NCBI GenBank assembly: GCA_003290165.1
Contig: QNQO01010675.1
Coordinates: 80,047-144,046 of the forward strand
Direction: 5' to 3'
Source of the DNA: Berberis thunbergii
Lineage: Eukaryota > Streptophyta > Magnoliopsida > Ranunculales > Berberidaceae
Length of the DNA: 64,000 bases
Made by a program: the position numbers and the translations under genes. Of this stretch, positions 24,947 to 37,260 are shown one piece after another. Positions within the stretch are counted from its first letter, which is position 1. Each line of letters begins with the position of its first letter. The notes beneath the pieces are model-generated. The model saw only the letters and a list, made by a program, of their open reading frames with translations. It was not told the origin of the DNA and made no database searches.

Positions 24947-25799
24947 GTTGGTGCATCTGGTTTTCCTTCCAATGACTTGACAATGAAGGTGGATATGTTA
25001 AAACTCATTTCTAGGGAGAAAGCTGAGTCATGTAGTCAACAAGGCACGTAGGTGCTGATATTCTTAGGGAAGAAGAGCAAGGTGATTTTGTATTTCGATG
25101 AATGTGGTGTTTGGGTGATAACTCTACGAACAATTATTGCCTAGTGGATAGGGAGGATTCTTTTTGTTCCCAATTCTCCTTTTAGGCTGAGATCTAGTTA
25201 GAGGTCGATTCATCATAGACAAGCTCTGATGTAGGTATATGGAAATTGGGGATTGATGATGAGGTTAGGGATGGGTTGGATAATAGATAATTATACACAA
25301 TGTTACCTCTTAATAATAGATAATTATACGCAATGAAGGTGCTAGGGTTTTCAGTTTTGGATAATAGATAAATGATTGCTTGGTGGGGGGAGCAGGCTGG
25401 AATGTGTTTGCATAAGGTTCTCCACATGATGCGGTTCCTTGGGTTTCATTGTAGTATTCTTTCGTAGTCAATGAAATTTTTATGTTGCTCCTTGGCATGA
25501 GAACCTTTTCTGCTTTGGTGATAAGATCTATAATCTAGCTGATGCATATGATAATCTACAACTTTGTCTAGGAGCCAAAATGAACTTTTACTTATTTTAA
25601 AAGTCCCATGCTATAAAATCTCTAGGATTACTTTGGTCAAACACAGTCACAAGTTTTACAAACTAATTTGACAAGGTTGGAGAAATAAGGGGCAATATTT
25701 GATGAAGTAGAACTATTAATTAGTCAAAAGGGTACTGCCATGAAAAAAGGGGGATTGGGCTTGGAGTCCCTCAAATTGCTAATTCATACCCACCATGAC

Positions 25800-26640
25800 A
25801 CCCTTTCAGACCAACCAAAACACTCACAATTGTCATTGGATCAAGTGGAGTGAGGTATGCAAACCCAAAGACCAAGGAGGACTGGGAATAAGGGGACCAT
25901 ACCTATTTAATTAACTCTGTTATCCAAATGGTTATGGAGATTTGGCATGGAACAAAATGATCCCTGGAAGTGGTGACTGGTATTCCAAACCTGTCTCTTC
26001 CAACTATGGTTGTTCCTGGTGGAAAGGAATATGAATCTGAAGCAGCAATTCCAAGCTCAAATCTATATCAAGATGGGAAATGGGAATTGAATCCAGTTTT
26101 GGGAAGACAAGTGGTGCACCCCTCAACCTGTGAGTCAGATGTTCAACCCTATTTATAAGCAATTACTAGCAAAGGCAGCTATAATTTCTCAGCTGTACCA
26201 AGTTCCATCAGGTAGCTCTCCTAGCTGGGATCTCAAACTTAGAAGGGGTATCAAAGATGAGAGCTCCCCTCCCTGCTCTTGTTGCTACAGGTGTTCAACC
26301 AGGATACTCACACAGATGATGATAATAATTGGAGTTGGAATGATGAAACAAGAACTTCTCTGTTCTCGACTTCCATGAGAAGCTGCAAGCTGAAACCGGT
26401 GCGGCACTGCCTCTGCCCAGCTAGTTTCTTTCCCTTCCCCATTTGGCCACAAAGTGTTTTGGAGAAAGGAAATCCCCCACCCCACCCTCCACGTGTAAAC
26501 TTCTTTATTTGGGCTTTAGGTCTGGGAAAAATTCCAACCATAGACAACCTTGCTAGGAGGGATCTTATTATAACCAATAGGTGTGTGCTATGCCAGCAAA
26601 CAATCAGAATCTCTCTCTCTCTCTATTTTAAATAAACAAA
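25800..26640 (+). mobile_element. LINE fragment, plus strand (5' portion of nested pair)
   Basis: Broken frames show the end of a plant L1-type ORF2: QTQRPRRTGN/GGLGIRG-like and SKWLWRFGMEQNDPW, then a zinc-finger-RVT region with PPRVNFFIWALGLGKIPTIDNLARRD and NRCVLCQQ. Homology stops near 26,620 and appears to resume at about 28,214, the gap being filled by an opposite-strand LINE. Confidence 0.75.
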
Positions 26641-28213
26641 ACAAAAAGTATACAATTGAGTATCAATTGTTTGTATTTGTGCTTCTCACTATCTCACCCC
26701 AATCAAACATCCATGTGGAGAAGTGAGTGTCCTTAAATATACCCCAAGTGTGCCCCAAACCCAAAGAGTGACTTTAACATCTATCCAGAGGCTATGTACA
26801 TCCTTCCGTTCACCTTTAAATATCCTATTGTTCCATTCTCTCCAAACCACCCATGCAAAAGCATGTAGAATTCCATTCTAGACCCATTTTCGTGATAATA
26901 GACAGGTTCATCCCTCCCAAATTTGGGTCAGACAAAGTGTCAGCCCATTGTTGAAAAGTTGATGGGATATTTGCTTGAAGTCTGAACTCAAGGAGACATT
27001 CTCTCCGAATGCACGTTTGTAAAAGGACAGGTGAGAAGTAAATGATCAATACTCTCTGGAGCAGCACCACACATAACACACTGGTTCGTATCAACATGCC
27101 CCTTCTATTGATGTTATTGACTGTGAGGAGCCTCCCTTGGAGAATGATCCAAAGAAGAAAACCTGCTCTAGGAGGTACATCTTTACTCAGATCAGGTGAT
27201 GGAGATAGTGTACCCTGAGGTCAGCTTCAGTGAAGTGGATGTTGGCTTAATCAAATCATAGCAGTCCTTTACTAAGGAGTTCCCATACTCTGTCCAACAC
27301 CATTTATCTTCTTCTAAATCAAGTTGCACTTCTTCACTGTTATGGATGAGGTTCACCATTTGAGTGACCTCCCAATCATTGAGATTTCTCCTGAGGTGAA
27401 AGTCCGAGTAGTTTCAGCTCCTTTGGATGAGTAAGAACCACGGAAATCTCTGATTTAACTATGCTTCCTGTTGCAAGCATTGTGGGTGGTTGGATATTTA
27501 AGATTGAGGGGTTGTTCACCCAACCACTTGTCTTCCCAAACTGATTCTGTCTCCCTTATGAGCTTCAAAAGCAATATTATTTACAAGGATTTGCTTGTGA
27601 TTCATGATGCTTTTCTAAAGGGACCACCCATGGTTGGTGATATTAGAATGAGGAAACCAATTCGCGGAGCTAGCACCACATTTGGCTGCAATAATTCTTC
27701 TCCGTAAGGCATCAGTTTCCAATCCAAACCTCCATATCCATTTAATTAGAAGAGCTTTGTTAAATTCTTTCACTCTTCTAATCCCTAATCCTCCTTTATG
27801 TTTGGGTTGGCAGACTATTTTAATTTACCAAATGAAATTTCTTGGTCGTAGCCCGCTGAAAATTTCGCATAATCTTCTCTATCCTGTTTGCATTGAAGTT
27901 GGAATGGTGCAAATAGAAAGCATATGCACAGGGATGCTCGCAATGGTGCTCTTGATAAGAGTTGCATGACCAGCCTTAGCAATCTACTTTTCTTCCATGT
28001 GCCGAGTCTACTTTCACTACATTCCTGACTCTCCTCCCAAACTCTAGTGTCTTTGAATTTTGCTTCCAAAGGGAGACTCAGGTATTTTCAAGGGAAAGAC
28101 ACAGTGTTGCAACCAAGCCAAGCGGCCCAATCACTGAGCTGAGGGACATCGCCAACTGCAAAAAGTTTGTTTTAGAGCAGTCCACCTTCAACCGTAACAT
28201 CACTTCAAACCAA
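26641..28213 (-). mobile_element. LINE fragment, minus strand, nested in the plus-strand LINE
   Basis: Minus-strand pieces, high to low coordinate: LSDWAAWLGCNTVSFPLKYL, AKFKDTRVWEES (the family's 'GAK.KD..W' step), KKSRLLRLVMQLLSRAPL, then CVMCGAAPE and the final block with WRERNN-like and LWVWGTLGV. This is the RT C-terminal and zf-RVT part of an L1-type ORF2, with several frameshifts. No endonuclease or complete RT, so 5'-truncated. No clear poly(A) or target duplication. Confidence 0.75.
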
Positions 28214-28467
28214 ATGAGCACATATTCTTCTCTTGCTCTTTCTTCACCAATTTATGGGCCTCCATTTGCAGTGAAGCTGATTGCATCCCTCCTATTGCCT
28301 CCAATCTCTTCCAGAGAAAGGAACAAAAGAATTTTCAAAGGGCTAGCTAGTGATGTGGCTCAACTGACCAAAGCTATCAAGTCTCTTGTTTGGCAATGGG
28401 GAGTAATCACTAATCAACCTTTCCACATGTGTATCTTCAGTTGGGATAAGATTTTTACTCTATAATC
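28214..28467 (+). mobile_element. LINE 3' end, plus strand (continuation)
   Basis: Contains RERNKRIFKGLASDVAQLTK and SLVWQWGVI, the last block of plant L1 ORF2 proteins, ending at TAA 28,463-28,465. It fits as the continuation of the fragment that breaks off near 26,620. Confidence 0.75.
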
Positions 28468-28472
28468 TATGT

Positions 28473-28506
28473 AATATATATATATATATATATTTTTTTT
28501 TTTTTT
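28473..28506. repeat. (AT)n and poly(T) microsatellite
   Basis: A run of at dinucleotides followed by about 15 T directly after the LINE 3' end. Confidence 0.9.
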
Positions 28507-31500
28507 GAGCTAGTTTTGACCGTCTCAGTCACTAGCTGCTCTACTGTTTCTCTCTTCTTGCTCTGTTATCAATAATTCAATATATCGCGGGCATGGCGGT
28601 TTAATAGATAAAGAAATCTTGCTTTGTGATCAATATATCGTGGCGATTTTATTGATAAAAAAATGTTTCAGGTCCCAAGCAAACTATTTTTTTAAAACTT
28701 GTTTGAGCTGAAATTTTCAGGAGATTACCAATAGAAACATGTTAAAGTTTTAGAATTTCGACACTGTTCCTCGAAATATGTGTTTAGGTCCATACAATTA
28801 AATATCTTGATGAAAGGTCTTTGTGGGTGTTTAAGGATCACCCTTTCTGGTGGTCTTGGACAATGGGCGTTGGTTGCCTAGTGTCGCGCCCAAGATGGGC
28901 CCTTGCTCGCTTTACTAGCTTCATGATATTAATAGAGAAATTATTTTTATCTCATTTAATGCGTATGTCGAGGCACACATGTCAAATTGAGCTGTAACTT
29001 TGACGCATTGTTTCCAATGTGAAACTTGAATTTTTCTCAAAATTTCAGCTCAAACGGAGTAGTTGAAATAAAAAAAAAGTGTCTTTTGCACAATGCAAAG
29101 CATTTGCAGTTTCATGGACTTGAAAAAATTAGCTGGCTGTCCTGCTGAGTGCATATTAGTGCAAATGAGGGACTCGAGGTCCAATTTCTTGAAAAAAAAA
29201 ACCAGGCTAAGAATTTTCCAAAAGATTAAATACTGAAAACTAGAAATTTTTTGGATTCCCAAAATCGCTTAAGTAGGATTTTGGCGATTATAAGCAAAGA
29301 AGTTTATGTTGAGTGTGTTGCCAAATGCAGCCAAGTGGTTGTGTATGGGCTGGCTCTGCTTTTGTGTGGTCAAGTTTACAAATTTACCCGTGTTTGCTGG
29401 TTATTGGGTTGCTGGATAGAGACATATATAATGCTCGAGGAGTGACTTGAGGGAGTTGCACGATTGTATTCTAAAGGTTAGGGTTTTATTGTTCCTGCCG
29501 ACTCGTTGTTTGTATGTGGCAATCTGCTTACCTTTGTTGCATTTATTTGTTATGTTCAAATCATCTTGATTCATCATCATAATTCATTAATATTAAACAA
29601 AAAAAATAGTTACCTTTTGTAGGGGTAGGAGAATAAATAGGGATGTGCAAAACATGCCAAAAATGGAACAGTGAAATACACCTATTCTTGAATTAGTATT
29701 ATCACTTTGTGTAGTGTTCTAAATTTGATATGTACAACCCTAGTATATATGGGTGTCACACCAATTATTGCATCAAGAATTTGGTATTTATCACTTTGCA
29801 TATTGGTCTAATTTTGATCAATTTGATTCGTCTGTTTTTCTTGTAGACTGTGTTTGCTAGTTACATGGACCATGCAGTGCGTTTTATGGAACTTCCAGGT
29901 GAAATACCCAATAGGTAATCTGTTGACTGAGAAGCGGTCTTCTATTAATTGATTCTTGTCGATTACTTTCAAGAGATTACAATCGCATGTGTTGTTGAGA
30001 AATCCAATTATGGGGGAAAATGACCTAAAAATTTTAAGTTTTTGTGCATCTTTCCATTTCATACTAGGGGTTCGTTAACATTGTTTTCCATGTTAACATA
30101 GGTTGCAAATACTTGCGTTAATGTTAACCTTCTCTGGTTCTCATTTTAAAATTGTGTCTTTAAATGATTTTGTTAAAGCGAATGATATCTATATAGAGGG
30201 CATTTTAATGATCACACATTAAGAGCATGTTTATTTGGTGTGTGAATTTCATATGAAAATCAAGTACTCAGTTTTCTCTTCATCAAGTAATTGGTTAATC
30301 ATTCATTCTATGTTGCGTTTTAGTTTCATTAGGAGATCTATTTTATTTTTTGAGAGAAGATTCAAAATTCACTAGAAAATTTATTGGGACCTGTTTGTTC
30401 ATCACCAGAAATTTGTTGAGAACTTACTAGGTATGTAATCTTTAATGAAGGTGATAGATGTTATTTAATTGATTTTTCCCCATGTTTGTACTTGCCGACA
30501 AAAAAAATCCTCTGAAAAAAAACTAGAGAAATTATTTTTTTGCTTTATGAGTCACTTTCGTGCAGGGTTTCTGTTTTGTTTACCCTTTAGTCATTTTTTC
30601 TCGGTTTGTATGTCATTTCTGTGGCATGGGAGAACTGTAATCGAGACACAATAAATATACTAGAAAAAATGCAGAGTGTTTCTGGCGACGAGCTAGGGAA
30701 TCTTTACTAAAGTGATTTCGGATTCCCCTTACAGACACTGTTTGATTGTCAATGGAAAGTCCACTAATACATTTACAGTAGGAGGTGTGGTGCAATATGG
30801 TGGTGGACTGGTGGTTGCTAGATGATACTTTGCTGACAATATGGTGATGGTGGTAGTTGGATTGTCATTGTGATTTCCAGCCTTAAGCATTATCACATTG
30901 TAAAAATGTTGTTTGTTTATATTATTTTTATAGAGACACTCAAGTGGGAAGGGGTTTAGGCAAACCATCCAAATAATGAAACCATGGGAGGGACATAATG
31001 AACCTTACCCTACAAGGCGACAACTATCAAATGCAAAAAAAAGGAAGTAAGTTAGGATGCATGCAACAATCTCCCTATATCTAAAGTATATGAGTACACA
31101 AAATATTGTTAGAGAATTCGCATCATAAGCTAACTTGACATCCCAACTAGATTGGCACCTCTAAAATCATGGGCATAGCTGAAAGTCTTAACCTCTGAAT
31201 TTAACATAAGGCATAGCCAACTTATCCATGTACAAAAGGCCTGTAATACCGGGAGGAGGGTCTTTGAAAGTGACGAGATTGGTTTAGTTTCTAGAATTCT
31301 CTTCATCATCTAGCTTTCCTCGACATTTTTATGATGCTGATTTTCCATTTTTATTTGTTTCTTCTAGTTTTGTTTCATTCTCACTTAGAGGAGAGAGAAA
31401 GGTTGAATTTTTTCTTCTTGTTTGATGGGAAAGAGTGCTTTTTAATATCCCACGTTGCTACATGCCCTTTTATGTGATTTTGATTTTTTTTCATGTTCCC

Positions 31501-31598
31501 GATTTGCAGTGAATTGCATTTTTTTATCAAACAAAGAAGAGATCATTTTGCCTGGCTATCTGGGGCATGCATCTACCATGGTGGTTTAAATTTTGGAG

Positions 31599-31876
31599 TC
31601 ATATCCCTTGCCTTTTTGTCATTCTTTTGGAGCAGAACGGAAGATTATTTGAGGGAATTAGTCAAGAGGAGATCATGGTTATTTTTGACATTAAAAGCTC
31701 CATCTTTAACTGGTTCAGGGTGATTTTGGAGTTTAGGGTGGTTCACTTTGATGATGACATGGTAAATTGGAAGAGCTTGATCAAATTTTTTTTTTGGATA
31801 GGCTATCTAGCCTTTTGTGTTCCCTTTTGGTATTATTTTCAAAGCAATTTATTGTAATAAACAAAGAAAAGAAAAG
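31599..31876 (+). mobile_element. LINE 3' end inserted in a VPS18 exon
   Basis: VPS18 homology stops at 31,598 in mid-exon (after HGGLNFG). The next bases encode the terminal block of a plant LINE ORF2 (IPCLFVILLEQNGRLFEG, then FCVPFWYYF before a stop at 31,855-31,857). It is followed by an A-rich tail aaacaaagaaaagaaaag. A 5'-truncated LINE insertion is the simplest reading. Confidence 0.7.
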
Positions 31877-32659
31877 AGCACACATATAGAAGGTACTCTA
31901 CAGTCTTGGTGAAATGGCTCACTTATGTTAGAAGAAAAAAAAAAACAACAACACATGATGTCTTCAATTATTAAATGATCAAAGAGCTAGGGATTATGCA
32001 ATTTAAATGACAGAGGAGGCCATTTTCCAAAACAAAGAAGAAATGGCCACATTCAACTTGGGACTTGAGTTTATGTTAGTGATTCATAGATTGAATAAGT
32101 AGCACAATTTTCACTTTTGGGAATAAGATGTACAGAACCTTTCGTTTGGATTCTAGAATTAGAGACATTGGAGGAGGATTTTAGGTAGTCGTTATTAAGG
32201 GTAGGTAGATTTTCATCTCTTTCTCCGTTTTAAAGAAACTACTGCACTTTTATCACTCTCTCTCTGTCTCTCCCTTCTATGGAAATTACTGCACTGTGTT
32301 ATTTTTGCAGGTGGTCAATAGGATTAGTGAACAGATTATAGAACTGAAGTTTGACCATGCCTCTGATTCAGTTTCAAGAAGGATTATAGGATTGTGCAGT
32401 GACACCATCGCTGGGTTGTTTTATGCTTATGACCAAAACTCGATCTTTCAGGTTTGGAACTTATGATGATGGCATCTTGATTTTGCTGTTGTTTCCTTAC
32501 CTACTTTGAGATTGAATGCTGAACCTTGGAATACTGCAGGTTTCTGTTCAGGATGAAGGACGAGATATGTGGCAGGTTTATTTGGACATGAGCGATAATG
32601 CAGCAGCTTTAGCACATTGCCGTTGTGCTTTCCAAAGAGACCAAGTATACTTAGTGCAG

Positions 32660-35400
32660 GTCAGTAACTGTTAATGTTCAGTGTTCTCTTCTATGCAGTT
32701 TTGACTGATCGGAATGGTATAATACCAATACAGACGTCCATATTTCTTTCATTTCTTCCTTTTGTTTTCATAGGAAGAACTGGCACTATATTATATACAA
32801 AGTGAAAATGCAAAAGGGGATGAAATAGCCAGATTAATATGCAAGAAATACATAATAATTAAAAGTAAACTACAAAAAGAACAAAGCCAAAAGCTATTCC
32901 GTTACAAAAATGCTCTCAGTCGGCGACCTTAATATTCAAACGCATATCTAGTAACTAGTTTTGTTGTTGACCCTGTAAATAGAGATAGTTGAGATCTCTA
33001 TGACGAACCATGGCTGGAGGAACAATGTTTTTCATTCGCGTCCATATTAATCTCCAGTAAAATAAGGGACAAAAAAGGGCATTTTGGTCAGATACATTTA
33101 ACATGCATATAGGCTACACGTTGCTCAGACCCCATTCACTTTTCTCTTACTCTTTCTTACCCAGTGGGACCTATAAACATTGTCATGTTTCTCATCAAGG
33201 GGACCTACCAAAACCAATAACCAATAACCTAGTAAATAACATTTCAAAATGCGTTTTGAGTTTTGGGGAATTATTTTTCATCGATTTAAAGATAATAAGT
33301 AATTATTACGAAATAATGTTTAGTTAATAGTTACTTTAATTAGATTAATTCACCATTTTTATTTCTTTACTTAAATCTTAGACCAATAGTCAACAAATCT
33401 TTTTTTTTTTTTTTTTTCTAATTTTCACAACTTTTATGTTCAATTACATTATTTTAGAAAAACTTCAAAAAAATAAAAATAAAGGAACGTTGGCACGCAT
33501 AGAGACTCTAAGGTAATGTATTGTATGCTTTCACTCGTAAAATGCCTCGTCTTATTCTCTAAGGAACAAACCTTAGATATCCAAAATAATACCATGGCAT
33601 GGATACTCTTTGCCACGTCTTCAATACACCTTTTATATGCTCCATCCGACACACCCAACCTCAAGATTGATTCTGCTTGATGTTGCACTAAAAGTAAACA
33701 TGTAACAAATTCAAATAATGCAAGGGAAAAGACAATAACAAATTATTTAAGATAACTCCTATTGAAAAAGACTAATTTAGAAGGACTATTGAACTCCAGA
33801 TATTTTTTAAAATATTTGAGGAAAAGGGTATATTTGGTATACTTTAAAACTAGAAGGACCAAGCAAAGATTTTCTATATATAAAACATGTAAGATATTCG
33901 CTAGGGATCCTTTAAAATTCATGAGGGTAAGGATATATTTGATATATTTTAAAAATGTAGGGGAGCAAGTAAGAAAGGAAATGATCATTGTTTGGTTTTC
34001 CTCTAAATCCACAGGTTTTCAAGTTGCTTTTTAAGGCTTGTGAAGCGGGTTTATGATAGCCAGTCAAATGTATCAACATGTTTTTTTTTTCTCTCTAGGA
34101 AAAAGTCCCTTTAAAAAAGCTCTATTTCCCAAACATAACCTAAGAAGTGGCCATGCTATGCTTCAATGCGGTATGACTTCATGGTTCCCGTAAATGGCTT
34201 TTCTACTCTAAGGTCTGATTGATTTCCAACCATACCAACCTATGTTTCAAGAATAATCCATAACAACTTCTTAGTCCGCTTCGTAACAACTTCCTAGTTC
34301 CTAATTCCTATATCAAAGATCCCACCAAGATCGGAGACTATCTAGGAACACCCGAGATGTACAACATTCTTGATAGCAGCTCCAATCCTTTGTCTCTAGA
34401 GGTCATAGTCTTAAAAGCTACTCATGGGAAAAGGTCAATAAAAGAGATCCACAATCTTGATGTTAAGAATCTTCCAAATACCCTTCCACAGGCCTCTCGT
34501 CTACCTTGTGTTTTTGTATTCCTCTAAGGAATTAGCTATAATATATATATATATATATACATATGTATATTACCTGATTCTGACACTTCATTCTTCTTCT
34601 GAAAGTCTTTGGTACCTCTTGCAACTCCAAAACCTTAGTTAAGTGGGTGCTTTTACAAAGCCTTGATCTTTCTATCCCCTAATTGTTAAACCCCTCCTTT
34701 TTTGCTCTCGCTAATAATCAACCCCTGTTTTTCATGTAGGGATGGCAAGGTGCAAATTGGGGTGGATTTTGCCAAGTTTGTCCTTGTTCCGCCAAGGATG
34801 ACGGATCCCCACATCCGCCCCATTTAACCGTTAATTTTTTAATATAAAATCTGTCCTTGACCTGTCACGGATGGAGGGTATCCTCTTTGCTAGGGTTGGC
34901 AACGAGGCGGTTTTCACGGATATCTGCATCACCCACACTAAATGGGGTGGATTTGGCTTTGGTTTAACGAATTTCGGGGCACATTTGGGGTCCAAATTTT
35001 ATCCGTCAGAGATTCGAGCCGGATACGAATTTAGCCATATATGCCACGTGGATATCTGGTTATATATATAATTTGTTGGGTTGGTCAAATTCCAAGACAA
35101 CAAAACTTCAAACCCATTATGCCCAACCAACTTAGTGTATTACAGGGCCCAACTTTTTGTAGAAGCATTTGCTTGTTAAGTTTACCTCTTGAAGGATGTG
35201 AGACAAAACATATTAAACTCAAATCTAAAAAAATGCAAATCCTTGTGTTTTTATAGAACTATAAACCTTTGCATGTTGTTTTTAGAGGATGTAGGACTAA
35301 ACTAATTTTTTTAGACTCATTCACTTACATTGCTTAAGTTAGCATTACTAAGTTTATCATCAAATTATTTCACTTGTTTAGTACAATGACTATTATTTTT
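32660..35400. other. Intergenic/repeat debris
   Basis: No VPS18 exons found after 32,659. A minus-strand 79-codon frame at 33,449-33,688 (AESILRLGVSDGAYKRCIED) and a plus-strand open stretch around 34,270-34,530 (DPTKIGDYLGTPEMYNIL) are protein-like in composition but unidentified. Sequence starting gtagggatggcaagg near 34,738 and ctagggttggcaacg near 34,892 resembles hAT-type starts, without a matching end. A short (TA)n run lies at 34,540-34,560. Confidence 0.35.
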
Positions 35401-35404
35401 TTTT

Positions 35405-36145
35405 TGTTGCTACAACAACCACCACTACCACCATAGTATAATCACCACCACCTTCACAACCACTACTATTACCATGTTGCTATAACCACCATAACATTAA
35501 CATTAACTACCTTCACAACCATAACTACCAACACCTATAGCAAAATCAATGTCATCTCTGCATTCACCATGTACACCATCATAACCACTTTCACAACCAT
35601 AACCACCAACACCTTCACACTCATCTCAACCACCATAGGATAACCGTTACCAAGACCTTCATAGCCATAGCTACCACCTCCGCCACCGCCAACACCTTCA
35701 CAAATCACAACCAATACGACAACCACCATAGCATAGTTCTCACCACTACTGCAACCCCTACCTTTATAGCAATTGCCATCACGATACCAAAACAACAACC
35801 ACCTCCTCTACCACTTACAACCACAAACACTACCACAACCATCATTACCACCACCACCACAAACTACCGTCATCATCATCACCACCATCATACGCCAACT
35901 ACAAGCATTGCCACCAATTCCACCACCCACTATCACTACCATGATATGCAAATCACACCCACTGCCATCATCACAACCACCACCATCACTAATGAGATTG
36001 GGTAAGGTTCAACAAAGAATCTCTAAGCCAAATACTAAATATGCAACAACCACCACCATGCCAAATGATCTGAGCTATTAAATCGTCGAATAATCACCAT
36101 ATACCATAACTACAGTCATTGCCATCATCACCACCACCCACAAAC
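35405..36145. repeat. CAC/ACC-rich degenerate trinucleotide tract
   Basis: About 740 bp dominated by cac, acc, cat and cta triplets on the plus strand, with no fixed period. It creates long but meaningless frames on both strands (Pro/Thr/His on plus, Val/Gly/Met on minus). Confidence 0.85.
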
Positions 36146-36324
36146 ACAACCACTGGCATCACCACTTTAAGTTTTTCATTCACAAATTATAGTCCCACAT
36201 CACATAAAAGTTAAGTTTCATGGTACTTAGCAAAAATCCAAATTTCATGTTACAAAAACAGTCCCACGTCACCTAAAAGCCAATCATGTTGTATGTTTGT
36301 TTGCTCTTATCCACATCACCTAAA

Positions 36325-36925
36325 AGTCGTGCAAATCTGTCTCGCAATGAAAACGAGATAGTGTTCCTGACTTTCGGCCAACTTATGTGTTCGATCGAGA
36401 ATGATTCTCAAGTTGATAAAAACACAAATGTTGTAGTACTCTAATTTATCTAATAAACACAGCTTGAATCACATGAAAATGTTTTGAAATGAGCAAGTTA
36501 TGGTCATTTTACTAAAGTCGCGCAATCTATCCGAAAAAATTTATTTTCGCGGAGTGCATTGCGGGATATCTAGGATACCCCGCATTGTGCAATGCAGGAA
36601 TGCGAACAGGAACCCTGCATTGCACAATGCGAACACGATTTTATTTTTCTTGTTGGCATTGTACAATGTGAGGTATCTCAAATACCCCGCAGTGCACTCT
36701 GCGAACATAAATTTTTTCGAACAGATTGCGCGACTTTAGTAAAATGACCATAACTTGCTCATTTCAAAATATTTTCAAGTGATTCAAGTTGTTTTTATTA
36801 GATAACTCAGAGTAATACAACTTTTGTGTTTTGATCAACTTGAGAATCGGTCTCAATCGAGCACATAAGTTGGCCGAAAGTTAGAAACGCTATCCCGTTT
36901 TAATTTTTCGGACATATTTGCGCAA
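36325..36925. repeat. Large three-layer palindrome (~600 bp)
   Basis: Outer arms: 36,325-36,545 is the inverse of 36,710-36,925 (shared agtaaaatgaccataacttg, cttgagaatcggtctc, taagttggccgaaagt). Middle layer: ttcgcggagtgcattgcggg (36,546 on) pairs with ccccgcagtgcactctgcgaa (36,685-36,708). Core: cgcattgtgcaatgcagg (36,581-36,598) pairs perfectly with cctgcattgcacaatgcg (36,614-36,631). Transcribed, it would fold into a long hairpin. No coding frame. Confidence 0.85.
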
Positions 36926-37260
36926 TTTTAGTAAAATGACCATAACTTGCTCATTTCAAAACAATTTCAAGTGATTCAAGTTGTGTTTATTAAATGACGC
37001 ATAATACTACAACTTTTGTGTTTTGATCAACTTGAGAATCGGTCTAAATAGAACAGATAAGTTGGCCGAAAGTCAGGAACAATATTCCGTTTTCATTGCG
37101 AAATAGATTTGCGTGACTTTAGTAAAATGACCATAACTTGGTCATTTCAAAACATTTGATTCAAGTTGTGTTTATTAGATAACTCGGAGTACTACTACTT
37201 TTGTGTTTTGATAAACTATAGAATCAGTCTCAATTAAGGGTTTAAATTGGTCGAAACTCG
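36728..37260. repeat. ~191-bp tandem repeat, nearly 3 copies
   Basis: Units start at 36,728 (gcgcgactttagtaaaatg), 36,920 and 37,111, periods 192 and 191; the third is shorter and more diverged. The first unit is the right arm of the palindrome, so the same sequence exists as one inverted and three direct copies. Confidence 0.85.

Larger units (their letters stand above)
20395..32659 (+). pseudogene. VPS18: VPS18 pseudogene, 3'-truncated
   Basis: Plant VPS18 is a subunit of the HOPS/CORVET vacuolar tethering complexes. Exons readable in order: 20,395-20,557 (MDRGGHVFTVDLLERYATKG); 21,248-21,435; 21,538-21,675 (FILGTDNGQLYEIVVDEKDK); 21,898-21,993 (YYVMAVTPTRLYSFTGIG); 29,847-29,914; 31,510-31,598 (SELHFFIKQRR); 32,311-32,451 (VVNRISEQIIELKFD); 32,540-32,659 (ending DQVYLVQ). 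Most exons keep GT/AG borders and matching phases. Lesions: in-frame TAG at 21,379-21,381; a deletion near 21,418 removing about nine codons and the frame; a ~4-bp deletion near 21,629; exon at 31,598 cut by a LINE end; the following coding part missing. The whole clathrin-repeat and RING C-terminus is absent. Introns 4 and 5 are swollen with transposons. Confidence 0.88.

Noticed and set aside
35535..36081. Pro/Thr/His-rich and Val/Gly-rich frames
   Set aside because: They arise from the CAC/ACC trinucleotide tract on either strand.
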